Assembly: GCA_050942875.1 (NCBI GenBank)
Contig: JBMNOD010000001.1
Span: forward strand, 49,194 to 113,193
DNA: 64,000 nucleotides
Origin: JAAZAI01 sp050942875
Lineage (GTDB): Bacteria; Verrucomicrobiota; Kiritimatiellia; RFP12; UBA3636
Reading direction: 5' to 3'
Both the position numbers and the translations under genes were made by a program. The notes under the pieces are model-generated. The model was given only the letters and a program-made list of their open reading frames with translations. It was not told where the DNA came from and searched no databases. Shown here piece by piece: positions 1 through 8,335 of this stretch (position 1 is its first letter; every line of letters starts with the position of its first letter).

Positions 1-772
1 ATCGGATCACACCGCGCTGGGTTGACTTGAAGAAATCGACGAGCGTCGCAACCTCCGGAGGCATGGGCTGCCGCTTCTCGATCTCGGCGATCGCGTCGCT
101 CACATTCAGCCCCGAACGGCAGAGCAGCTTGTGCGCCGACTTCAGGGCGTTCCGCGTCTCTTCGGGAAAGCCCCGCCGCGTCAGGCCGACCAGGTTGATG
201 CTGCGGGCCTCCGCCGGATTGCCGCCCGTGATGAGGTACGGCGCCGCATCCTGCACGATCAGCGACGACGCGCCGATCATCGCGTGGCACCCGATCCGGC
301 AGAACTGGTGAACCCCGCAGAGGCCGCTGATGACGGCATGGTCCCCCACCGTCACTTCGCCGGCGAACTGCGTGGCGTTCGAGACGATGACGTGGTCGCC
401 GAAGACGCACCCGTGCGCGAGATGGACGTAGGCCATGAGCAGGCAGTCGCTGCCGACCCTGGTGACCTCCCCGTCCGACGTGCCGCAGTTGATCGTGACG
501 TACTCGCGCATCACCGTGCGCTCGCCGACGTCGACATGCGTGGTGCCGCCGGCGTACTTCAAGTCCTGGGTCTTGCCGCCGATGTGCGCGAAGGGATGCA
601 CTTCGCAGCCCGCCCCCAGCGTCGTGTGGCCGCTGACCATCGCGTGGGCGAAAATCTTGCAGCCGTCCCCGAGGACGACGTTCGGGCCGATGACGGCATA
701 GGGGCCGACGACAACGCCGTTGCCAAGCTGTGCGCCATCCTCGATGACGGCCGTGGGATGAATCTGGGACAT
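1..772 (-). CDS. lpxA: Acyl-ACP--UDP-N-acetylglucosamine O-acyltransferase (LpxA), 3' end cut by window edge
   Basis: First enzyme of lipid A synthesis: transfers a 3-hydroxyacyl chain from ACP to UDP-GlcNAc in the cytoplasm. The reading frame is open from the ATG at 772 to the window edge (257 codons, close to the usual 255-265), so only the last few residues can be missing. It begins MSQIHPTAVIEDGAQLG and continues with hexapeptide repeats of the left-handed beta-helix. The central stretch HPFAHIGGKTQDLKY and the later YVHLAHGCVFGDH, which holds the catalytic-type histidine, are LpxA hallmarks. The C-terminal helical part (RRGFPEETRNALKSAHKLL) is also typical. A GAGGAAG ribosome site precedes the ATG. 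It lies 33 nt downstream of fabZ in the same direction, the common fabZ-lpxA order. Its presence implies an outer membrane with lipopolysaccharide. Confidence 0.95.
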   Translation of the reverse strand, partial: MSQIHPTAVIEDGAQLGNGVVVGPYAVIGPNVVLGDGCKIFAHAMVSGHTTLGAGCEVHPFAHIGGKTQDLKYAGGTTHVDVGERTVMREYVTINCGTSDGEVTRVGSDCLLMAYVHLAHGCVFGDHVIVSNATQFAGEVTVGDHAVISGLCGVHQFCRIGCHAMIGASSLIVQDAAPYLITGGNPAEARSINLVGLTRRGFPEETRNALKSAHKLLCRSGLNVSDAIAEIEKRQPMPPEVATLVDFFKSTQRGVIR

Positions 773-805
773 GGCTTCCTCGCCTCTCTTTCTACGCTTT
801 GCTTC

Positions 806-1279
806 TTACTTCGCTTCGGGTTTCTTCGCGCCCGAGCGCGCGGACTTGGGCTGGAGCATGAACATCATCGTCGCCTCCGCCGCGATTTCGCCATCGACGG
901 TGATCGTGCCCTGAATCTTGGCGATCATGCGGCGGTTGCTGACGAGCTTCGTCTCGATGCGAAGCTGGTCGCCCGGCTGGACGATCCGGCGAAACTTCGC
1001 GCTGTCCACGGAGAGCAGAATCGTGTCGAAGTCCGGCACCGTCTCCATGTTGCTGAGGATCATGAGCCCCGCCGCCTGGGCGATCGCCTCGATCTGAAGC
1101 ACGCCGGGCATCACGGGATAGCCGGGGAAATGACCTTGGAAGAAAAGTTCGTTCATCGTGGCGTTCTTGATCGCCACCAGATGCGTGCCGCCCTCGGTTT
1201 CCAGCACGCGATCCACCAGCAAAAAAGGGTGGCGGTGCGGAAGGAGCTCCAGGATTTTGTCGATGCCAAATGATTTCAT
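806..1279 (-). CDS. fabZ: 3-hydroxyacyl-[ACP] dehydratase FabZ
   Basis: Dehydrates (3R)-hydroxyacyl-ACP in fatty acid elongation. The 157-residue hot-dog-fold protein has the usual FabZ length. The start MKSFGIDKILELLPHRHPFLLVDR is canonical. The active-site helix reads GHFPGYPVMPGVLQIEA, with catalytic His50 and Glu64. A longer frame is open upstream to 1387, but a good promoter lies inside that extension (1353-1381), so the ATG at 1279 is chosen. It is a stand-alone enzyme, not the LpxC-FabZ fusion known from some Bacteroidetes. It sits upstream of lpxA and is probably co-transcribed with it. Confidence 0.96.
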   Translation of the reverse strand: MKSFGIDKILELLPHRHPFLLVDRVLETEGGTHLVAIKNATMNELFFQGHFPGYPVMPGVLQIEAIAQAAGLMILSNMETVPDFDTILLSVDSAKFRRIVQPGDQLRIETKLVSNRRMIAKIQGTITVDGEIAAEATMMFMLQPKSARSGAKKPEAK

Positions 1280-1352
1280 CTCGAGTTCTCGTTGCGATTG
1301 CAGCTTCCGGCGAAGCCCTCGTCGGGAATCCAACTGCTTTCGATTGGCGGCA

Positions 1353-1381
1353 ATCATAGCAAAAACCACCCCTTCCAGCAA
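1353..1381 (-). promoter_or_regulatory. Sigma70-type promoter for fabZ-lpxA
   Basis: Read on the minus strand: TTGCTG, a 17-nt spacer, then TATGAT. The -10 is at 1353-1358 and the -35 at 1376-1381. The start point would be near 1346, giving a leader of about 67 nt before the fabZ ATG. A mobile element's target duplication begins only 19 bp upstream of the -35, so any older regulatory sequence further upstream has been displaced. Confidence 0.6.
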
Positions 1382-1399
1382 GGACACTTGTCACCCCCC

Positions 1400-1407
1400 T
1401 GCAAGCC
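1400..1407. repeat. 8-bp target-site duplication, left of copy 1
   Basis: TGCAAGCC directly abuts the left terminus of the element. The identical octamer at 2128-2135 abuts the right terminus. Confidence 0.85.
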
Positions 1408-2127
1408 GGGTGTGTGTCAGAAAAGTGACAAACAAATCCAGCATTGCCTATGTCATGCGTATTGAAAGGGTTTTTGTGTAGTGCTTTCGCTGCAATCGAA
1501 CCGTGCCTTGCACCGTCGCTGTTTTCTCCTTTTCAGGAGGTGTGTTTTCATTGCCATGCCCCTCCCTGCACGCCTCTGTGCCTGTTTAGTGAGGAGTGAG
1601 AAGTGAGAAGAGCGTAGTTCAGGCCGGGGACACCCCAGACCCCGTTTTTAGACAGGGTTGCAGGATTTGCAGGATTAGGATTGGACTCCCCGGAATCTTG
1701 TCAATCTTGTAATCTTGTCCAAGACTGCGCCACCTGCGCCGCGCCACCTACGATTTTTGTGGCTATGAAGGGAACTTGGAATTGGGGCGTGGCCGTGGCG
1801 GCTTCGCCGAGCGGGGAATGGCCACGAAAAACACAAAGACGCACAAAAAGTGGGTGGCGGTGGTGGGGGTTTGGACAAGATTACAAGATTGACAAGATTG
1901 CCTTGGTGGATGGAATCCTATCCAAAAAACGGGGTCTGGGGCGTCCCCGGCCTGAACTACGCTCTACGCTCTTCTCACTCCTCACTATGCGAAGGGCGAC
2001 GCGGCGCAGGTGGAGGTTTTTGATCTAAAACAGGCACAGAGGGGGATTGGTTTTGAATTTGGCATCAGGAATGCCTCCATGTTTCATGGAAGCTCAAGGA
2101 ACCATGTTACGATTCTGACACACACCT
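1408..2127 (-). mobile_element. Non-autonomous terminal-inverted-repeat element, long copy (copy 1)
   Basis: A 720-bp element whose left end reads GGGTGTGTGTCAGAA and whose right end is the inverted match (AGGTGTGTGTCAGAA on the other strand). It is flanked by an exact 8-bp duplication, TGCAAGCC, at 1400-1407 and 2128-2135, the mark of transposition. Both arms match the 258-bp copy at 6279-6536 in opposite orientation. The interior holds extra modules found elsewhere in the window, including an inverted pair at about 1590-1650 and 1937-1995 and repeated CAAGATTACAAGATTGACAA words. No plausible protein is encoded, so a transposase must act in trans. Confidence 0.85.
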
Positions 2128-2135
2128 TGCAAGCC
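2128..2135. repeat. 8-bp target-site duplication, right of copy 1
   Basis: TGCAAGCC, identical to the octamer at 1400-1407. It immediately follows the right terminus of the element. Confidence 0.85.
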
Positions 2136-2148
2136 TGTTCTTGAAGTT

Positions 2149-2164
2149 AACAGGTTAACCTGTT
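2149..2164. promoter_or_regulatory. Perfect 16-bp palindrome, candidate LacI-family operator
   Basis: AACAGGTTAACCTGTT is perfectly self-complementary around a central TTAA. It lies 155 bp upstream of the exported repeat-protein start at 2320 and just outside the mobile element. LacI-family repressors bind such 14-20-bp palindromes, and a LacI gene lies on the other side of the target gene (5178-6218). The pairing is inference. A weak -10-like TATTAT lies downstream at about 2194. Confidence 0.45.
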
Positions 2165-2319
2165 TTTAATCACAAAACCAAATCAACAATTGGTATTATC
2201 CTCAGCGTAAGTGGATAAAGGGGTAGGACGGCATTCGACATCAAGGCAAACCCTTCCTTGCAAGCTGGAACAATCCCCTGCTGTATCAATGGTCGCAACG
2301 TGAAATCTGGAGGCTTCAC

Positions 2320-5107
2320 ATGAATTGGAACAAGCACATCAACGAAAATGCATCACGCCAGGAAACACGCCTGCATGGGATGCGGAGACTCGCCCTCGTC
2401 GCGTTATTGACGGCTTCCGGCGCCGCCGGCGCCCAAACGCTGTACTGGGGCGGCGGAACCACGGACATCGCCGACGACACGCCCCTTCCAACCGACGCGG
2501 CGCTGCTGAGCGGCACGTGGGACGCCACGACCCGGAACTGGACGACATCCCCCACGCCCGGCGCCTACACGTCGTTCATCGACGGCGCCGACGTGCAATT
2601 GGGGTGCTACACGAACATCAACGACGATGCGCTCGTCACGCTCGAAGCCAATCAAAGAATCGGCTCCCTGACCGCCTGCATGAGCCTGGCGAACAATTAC
2701 AATCGCGACTTCGGACTGACCGCCGCCGCGCCCGTGACCCTGACGGCCTCCGGCGCGAAATTCGTCGTCAACACCGTCGCGCCGCAAGTGACACGGCGCA
2801 TCACGCTCTACCGCAACGTGTCCCTCGCCGGAGACGTCCCGTTCGAAAAAACAGGGCGCGGCAGCTTCTACATCAACTCCGACAGCAGCGGCTACACCGG
2901 GAGCGTCCGCACCTCGATGGGGACTCTCTATCTCGAGGCCTCCGGCTCCCTGAGGGGCGTGCCCCGCTTCGTGTTGGCCGGAATCCCCATGAGCGCCATA
3001 GCGACCAGCTACAGCGGAAACCCCTTCAGCACGGGAAACATGACGTTCTCCCCCCCCCTCGGGGGCAAACGACAAGCTGGACGACTCGGCCTTGATCGTC
3101 TTGAAGCGCGGCGCCTTCGAATTCCGCGGAGCGGGGGGCAGAACCGAAACCATCGGACGCATCGATGTCGAGACATGGGGCGTTCTCGGAGCCTGGGAGG
3201 GCAACACGGACGGCATCCTCACCCTCTCGGATCCAACGGCCGGCCTGACGCGCGGGAGCACCGGCTCGGGCATGGCGATGGTTCACGTCAACGCCTCGGG
3301 CGCGCCCTTGGGCAACTTCAGCGTGCCCAACGGCATCGAGACGGACACGCTTCTGCCCTGGATCGCCACCAGCCGGGGAAGCTTCATGTATGTGGACAGC
3401 GCCGACAACAACACCCTGAAACAGGTCGCGGTGAGCGAAGCCGCAACCAACGTGACGACCTGGACGAGCCTCTACGACGCCACGAGCAACGTGCGGGTCG
3501 GCAACGACTCAAGCGTCGCGCTCGCGGGGGCGCTGGACGGCTCCCTGACCCTGAAGTCCCTCGGCTTCTTCAACAACAGCGCCACGACGTTGGACCTCGG
3601 CGCCACCAACACCCTGACCCTGGCTTCCGGCGGCATCGCCTTCTACCCGGGAAGCTGGGGTGCGCATCAGACCCTGGCCAACGGCGCCCTTGCCTCCGGC
3701 TCCGGCACGCTCCATCTGCACAGCGGCGACTCGTCCATGTCGACGACGCTGATCCTCTCTTCGCCCATCGTCGGCGCCGACACGGACGTCGTCAAGGCGG
3801 GCGTCGGCCAGGTGGAGTTCCGGGGAACGAACAGCAACACCTACGGCGGAACGACGATCGTCAACGGCGGGAATCTGCTTCTGGACAAGACGGACGGCGC
3901 CATTGCCATCCCCGGCCCCCTGGTCGTGCGCTACGGCGGCTCGGTCGACGCCCATGCCGGCAACATCAACCCGACAGCGGACGTGACGATCGAGTCCGGG
4001 GGGTTGATCTACGCCCAGAGCCAGACTTACAGCGGCGTCCTGAAACTGACGGGCGGAACCCTGCTCTTCCCCAATGCATGGATCACCTTGAACCACGCGA
4101 CAACGCCCGGCCTCGTCTTCAACGGCGGCTGGATCAACTACGACTCGAGCTGGTACGGCGGCATCCACCTCCAGACCGACGTGCGCTACGAAAGCACGGC
4201 CGAGACGCAGGCGCGCTTCGAACGCCTCGAATGGAACTACCCCAACGCTTCCTACAACATCAGGCTCAACGGCGGCAACCGCACCTTCGACATCGCCGAC
4301 TCCGCCACGCTCCCCGCCGACGTTCCCGAAATGGTCGTCGACACGGCCATCGTCGACGGCTCCCCGGCCGGCGGCGCCCTGACCAAGACCGGCGCGGGCG
4401 TCTTGCAGCTCTCCTACACGAACAGCTACACCGGCGGCACGACGGTGAACGGCGGGACGCTGCGCGTCGCGAAAATCACCGCGCCCGCCCAAAGCGGACT
4501 CTCCGCCTACACCGTGGCCGGAATCGGATCGCACATCGTCACCTTCACCCAACCCGTCGCAAGGGACATGGTCGTCGGCCAGCAGATCACCGGATCGACG
4601 ATCCCGACGAATCGCACGGTCACGGTCGCGCGCGTCCTCAACGACTGCGAAATCATGACGAACGGCGAAAACGTCAACGGCGCTTCCACGAACGTGGCCG
4701 TCGCCGCCGTGTCGCGCGCCGGCAGCCTCGGCACGGGCCCCGCGACCGTCAACAACGCCGCCACGCTCGAAATCGACGACGGCATCGCGCTGGCCAACGA
4801 CGTCACCGTCAACGCGGGCGGCACCATCGCCGCCTCCGGCGCAGGCCTCGGCAGCCTCGTCGTCGATGGCGGGACCGTCTCGGCCCGACTGGCGAAGGGC
4901 CCCCTCGCCATGACCGGCGCCTTGAGCCTCGACGACGCGACGCTGGCCGTCGACTCGCTGCCCGGCGACGAGCCCGTGACGATCCTGTCGGCCGCCGGCG
5001 GCGTCACCGGGAAATTCACGAGCATCCCCGACAAAGTCACCGTGCGGTACCACCCCACCTCCGTCACGGTGAGCCGGCTCAAAGGCACGCTCGTCATGGT
5101 TCAATAA
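2320..5107 (+). CDS. Exported autotransporter-associated beta-strand-repeat protein, frameshifted at a C9 run
   Basis: Surface or secreted beta-helix protein. A strong TGGAGG ribosome site (2308-2313) sets the ATG at 2320; a second Met at 2380 begins the hydrophobic signal (MRRLALVALLTASGAAGAQ). The body is rich in beta-helix repeats, for example GTTIVNGGNLLLDKTDGA and TKTGAGVLQLSYTNSYTGG followed by TTVNGGTLRV, the autotransporter-associated beta-strand repeat. The frame breaks at nine consecutive Cs (3050-3058). With eight Cs the reading is continuous through GANDKLDDSALIVLKRGAF, a typical repeat sequence, to the stop at 5107. With nine, translation runs on in a GC-rich wrong frame. No classical outer-membrane barrel is seen at the end; the last residues are LKGTLVMVQ, a tail shared with other exported proteins here. 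Ligand unknown. Confidence 0.8.
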
Positions 5108-5177
5108 GTAAGGAAGGCTCAGGGGTCAACGGCAAGACCCCTGAACCCCGCTCCTGCCCCCTTGGGGTGCGCGGCAA

Positions 5178-6218
5178 CTATGTTGACGCGCACCCTTTTT
5201 CTTTCTCCCCGTCCCGCCACACCAGGTTGACGGCCATCGTGGCCGGATGCGTCGGCAGCCCGCGCTCGCCGACGCGCAACAGCGAATCCAGCCACTCCAC
5301 GGCGCGCCGCCCCACTTCGTCCGGGGAAAGACAAAGCCCGCTCCCGACTGCGGTCGGTTCGCTGATCCACAAGTTCGTAAAGCCCACCGCGTCGGGAACC
5401 GCCCATCCGGAATTCTTCAGCAGCCAGTAGAACGCGTTGTTGAAGCCGAGGACCATGTCCGGCTTGTGCTTGCGCATCCATTCATCCACAAGACGCTCGA
5501 CAACGGCTTGGGGAACGGCGTCCTTGTCCGCCGGACGGCCCTCTCTGATCCAGATTTTGATCTTCAGCACGGGAATGCGGCTGCGAACGGGAACCATCTG
5601 CTGCCGATCGAGAAAGGCCGCCTCGCGGTCATGCATGTCCAGCGCCGTCGGCATGTCCAACAGCATCATCCCGATCCGGCGACAGCCGGCGGCCCGGCAT
5701 CGATCCCAGGCTTCCTGCACGGCGCGGAAGTGGTTCGGCATCACCAGATTCACCGGCGGACACTCCACGCCCTTGCTGCACGCCACGGAGATGAAGCGGG
5801 ACCAGTCGAACCTGGCGCAGAATCCCGGCGTGAAAATCTGGCCCACCAGCACGCCGACGATGCCGCGGTTGTAGAGCGTCTTCGACAATTTCCAGGGATC
5901 CGGATGATCCGAGCACACGTACTTCTCCAACCGGTAGCCATAGGCCGCCGCCCGCTCCTCCATGCCGTCAAGCCCCTCCAGTTTGTCCCCGACAACCGCC
6001 AGCGTCTCCCCCCCGGCTTTCGGACGACGCTTCCAACGATGCGCCGCCAGCGCGGACAACATCGGATCCGGACGATAGCCCAGCTTCGCGGCGATCTTCC
6101 AGATGCGCGCCCGGGTCTCGGATGAAATGCGCGTGCTCCCGCGCAACGCCAGCGAGACGGTTGCATTCGTGCATCCGGCTTCCTTCGCAATGTCCCTCAG
6201 TGTCGGCCGCTTGTCCAT
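5178..6218 (-). CDS. LacI-family transcriptional regulator
   Basis: 346-residue DNA-binding repressor/activator. The N-terminal helix-turn-helix reads PTLRDIAKEAGCTNATVSLALRG, followed by the hinge helix region (GYRPDPMLSALAAHR). The remainder is a periplasmic-binding-protein-like sensor domain, divergent from sugar-binding archetypes. It faces the beta-strand-repeat gene 2320-5107 convergently, with about 70 bp between the two stops. Its own promoter seems to leave almost no leader (see 6225-6253). Ligand and targets cannot be read from the sequence; the palindrome at 2149-2164 is a candidate target. Confidence 0.93.
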   Translation of the reverse strand: MDKRPTLRDIAKEAGCTNATVSLALRGSTRISSETRARIWKIAAKLGYRPDPMLSALAAHRWKRRPKAGGETLAVVGDKLEGLDGMEERAAAYGYRLEKYVCSDHPDPWKLSKTLYNRGIVGVLVGQIFTPGFCARFDWSRFISVACSKGVECPPVNLVMPNHFRAVQEAWDRCRAAGCRRIGMMLLDMPTALDMHDREAAFLDRQQMVPVRSRIPVLKIKIWIREGRPADKDAVPQAVVERLVDEWMRKHKPDMVLGFNNAFYWLLKNSGWAVPDAVGFTNLWISEPTAVGSGLCLSPDEVGRRAVEWLDSLLRVGERGLPTHPATMAVNLVWRDGEKEKGCAST

Positions 6219-6224
6219 GGCTTG

Positions 6225-6253
6225 ATTATAGCAAATCGGTTTGTCCGGTTAAA
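6225..6253 (-). promoter_or_regulatory. Promoter of the LacI gene, apparently leaderless
   Basis: On the minus strand a consensus TATAAT (6225-6230) is followed after only six bases by the ATG at 6218, so transcription should begin at or next to the start codon. The -35 is weak (TTAACC at 16 nt or TTTAAC at 17 nt). The stretch also contains a direct repeat CGGTT-x4-CGGTT, a possible regulator contact site. Confidence 0.5.
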
Positions 6254-6270
6254 TGAAAAAAACGCCGGCG

Positions 6271-6278
6271 TTGGAAGT
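6271..6278. repeat. 8-bp target-site duplication, left of copy 2
   Basis: TTGGAAGT abuts the left terminus of the 258-bp element and is repeated exactly at 6537-6544. Confidence 0.88.
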
Positions 6279-6536
6279 GGGTGTGTGTCAGAATCGTAAC
6301 ATGGTTCCTTGAGTTTCCATGAAACATGGAGGCTTTCTTGATGCCAACTTCAAAATCAACAGGCACACTGGACGTGGGAGCGGCATGGCAATGAAAACAC
6401 GCTTCTGAAATCAAGAAGGGACGGCGACGATGCAAGGCACGGCTCGATTGCGGTGAAAGCACTGCACCAAATTCCCTTTCAATGCGCATGACATGGGCAA
6501 TGCCGGATTTGTCTGTCACTTTTTTGACACACACCC
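6279..6536 (+). mobile_element. Non-autonomous terminal-inverted-repeat element, minimal copy (copy 2)
   Basis: A 258-bp element beginning GGGTGTGTGTCAGAATCG and ending TTTTTTGACACACACCC, i.e. 12-bp perfect terminal inverted repeats plus partly matching flanks. It is bracketed by an exact 8-bp direct repeat TTGGAAGT (6271-6278 and 6537-6544). No coding frame of note. It lacks the extra modules of the 720-bp copy, so it probably shows the core MITE-like unit. It sits between a LacI gene and yggS. Confidence 0.88.
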
Positions 6537-6544
6537 TTGGAAGT
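6537..6544. repeat. 8-bp target-site duplication, right of copy 2
   Basis: TTGGAAGT follows the right terminus directly and is identical to 6271-6278. Confidence 0.88.
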
Positions 6545-6745
6545 GTCTTGGGGACTCTTGCTCCGTTCAGGTTCGTCGCAGCACGGCCGAATTCCCCGAC
6601 GGCAGGCTCGTCCTTCGAAAATCATGCCGTCTTGGGACAGGCTCTGTCTAGACTCTCCAGCGACTGGGAATCGGTCGAGTCAATCAACGACCTGGAATTG
6701 TCCGCCCTCTCCGATTGACTGATTACGCCTGATTGCGTTTTCATG

Positions 6746-6775
6746 TTGCACCTGCGCCGCCTTTCCTGCGATAAT
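6746..6775 (+). promoter_or_regulatory. Promoter of yggS-tatD operon, near-leaderless
   Basis: TTGCAC, an 18-nt spacer and GATAAT (6770-6775), followed by only eight bases before the yggS ATG at 6784. The predicted start point falls within a few bases of the initiation codon. This repeats the arrangement at the LacI gene 5178-6218. Confidence 0.5.
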
Positions 6776-6783
6776 CCACCGGC

Positions 6784-7521
6784 ATGGAAGCTTACGACAT
6801 CACTTCTTTCGAACAGCGCCTCGACGGCATCCACGACCGGATCGCCGCTGCCGCCGCCCGCGCGGGGCGCTCGCCCGACGACATCCAGCTCGTGGCCGTC
6901 TCGAAGACCTTCCCGCCGGACGTCGTCGACGCCGCGCAGCGCGCCGACGTCTCCGTCTTCGGCGAAAGCCGCGTCCAGGAAGCGCTCGCCAAGGCCGCCG
7001 CCTGCGGCGCGGCCGAATGGCACTTCATCGGCCGCCTCCAGCGCAACAAAGTCCGCCACGCCCTCTCGCTCTTCACCACCATCCACAGCGTCGATTCCCT
7101 CCCGCTGCTCCACGACATCGCCCGCATCCAGGACGAAACGGGCGCGCGCCCGCGCCTCCTGCTCCAGGTCAACGTCGCCGGCGAAGCCTCGAAAATCGGC
7201 TTCAGCCCCGCGACCGTCCGCAGCGCCCTGCGCGAAGCCCTCGACATCGGCGGGATCGACATCGTCGGCCTCATGACCCTCCCGCCCTGGGTTCCGGATC
7301 CCGAATTGTCCCGCCCCCACTTCCAGACGTTGCGCACCCTGCGCGACGCGCTTCAGGACGACGTCGGCATCAGCCTCCCCGAGCTGTCGATGGGCATGTC
7401 CGGGGATTTCGAAGTCGCCATCGAAGAGGGCGCCACCTTCGTCCGCATCGGCACCGCCCTCTTCGGCAAGCGCGGGAGCTGGAAACCGCAACGTTCGCTC
7501 GACACCGATGATTTCGTTTGA
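6784..7521 (+). CDS. yggS: YggS/PLPBP-family pyridoxal-phosphate homeostasis protein
   Basis: 245-residue PLP-binding TIM-barrel protein of the YggS family, which buffers vitamin B6 and affects amino acid and keto acid balance but has no known catalysis. The PLP lysine is Lys41 in QLVAVSKTFP. Further family signatures are FGESRVQEALAKA, WHFIGRLQRNK, the LLLQVNVAGEASKIGF segment, and LSMGMSGDFEVAIEEGATFVRIGTALFG near the C terminus. It overlaps the start of tatD by 14 nt, suggesting coupled translation. Confidence 0.95.
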   Translation: MEAYDITSFEQRLDGIHDRIAAAAARAGRSPDDIQLVAVSKTFPPDVVDAAQRADVSVFGESRVQEALAKAAACGAAEWHFIGRLQRNKVRHALSLFTTIHSVDSLPLLHDIARIQDETGARPRLLLQVNVAGEASKIGFSPATVRSALREALDIGGIDIVGLMTLPPWVPDPELSRPHFQTLRTLRDALQDDVGISLPELSMGMSGDFEVAIEEGATFVRIGTALFGKRGSWKPQRSLDTDDFV

Positions 7522-8335
7522 TTCCCACGCCCACTTCCCCGGCGACGCCTTCGCCGAACACCGCGCCCAAATCGCCCGCGCCCGCGAAGCGGGGCTCTGC
7601 GGCATCCTCGCCGTCGGCGGAAGCCCCGACCTCGACCCCGGCGCCATCGCCATGGCGCGCGAACACCCCGGCGACGTCCACCTCGCCCTCGGCTGCGACC
7701 GCGACACCGCCCCCGCCCTGGCGCCCGACCCCGCCACGCTCGACGCCACCCTCCGGCGCCTCCGCGCCACCCTCGCCGACCTCGCCCGCGACGGCATCGC
7801 CGTCCGCGCCATCGGCGAAATCGGCCTCGACTTCTCGCGCAACCCCTCGGCAGCCGACAAGGCCGCGCAAATCGCCCTCTTCGACGCGCAGCTCGCGCTC
7901 GCCGACGAACTCGACCTCCCCTGCACCATCCACAGCCGCGACGCCGACGCCGAGACGCTCGCCTCCCTCGAACGCCACGCCTCGCCCTCCCGGCGGCGCA
8001 CCGGCAGCGTCGGCGTCCTCCATTGCTTCACCCGGGAGGCGGATTTCGCCGCCGCGCTCATCGACCTCGGCCTCTGCATCGGCCTCAGCGGCATCCTCAC
8101 CTTCCGCAACGCCGACCCCCTCCGCGCCGTCGCCGCCGGATTGCCGCACGAACGCATCCTCGTCGAGACCGACTGCCCCTACCTCACGCCCGTCCCCATG
8201 CGCGGCCGCCCCAACGAACCCGCCATGCTCCCGCACACCGTCCGCCGCCTCGCCAAGATCCTCGGCCTCGACGAAAGCGACGCCGCCGACCTCACCACCG
8301 CCAACGCCCGCCGACTCTTCCAGATCGACCCATGA
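7508..8335 (+). CDS. tatD: TatD-family metal-dependent hydrolase
   Basis: 275-residue TIM-barrel metal hydrolase of the amidohydrolase superfamily; TatD proteins act as 3'-5' DNA/RNA exonucleases or D-aminoacyl-tRNA deacylases. Metal ligands are visible: His7 and His9 in FDSHAHF, the Glu of AIGEIGLDF, the His of CTIHSRD, the His in GVLHCFTRE, and the Asp of ILVETDCPYLTP. Overlaps yggS by 14 nt and the following gene by an ATGA, so the three form one operon. Confidence 0.94.
   Translation: MISFDSHAHFPGDAFAEHRAQIARAREAGLCGILAVGGSPDLDPGAIAMAREHPGDVHLALGCDRDTAPALAPDPATLDATLRRLRATLADLARDGIAVRAIGEIGLDFSRNPSAADKAAQIALFDAQLALADELDLPCTIHSRDADAETLASLERHASPSRRRTGSVGVLHCFTREADFAAALIDLGLCIGLSGILTFRNADPLRAVAAGLPHERILVETDCPYLTPVPMRGRPNEPAMLPHTVRRLAKILGLDESDAADLTTANARRLFQIDP

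Noticed and set aside
2320..5430. Single 1036-codon frame running past the C9 run
   Set aside because: After the run this frame becomes Arg-rich and loses all repeat motifs, while the other frame keeps them to 5107.
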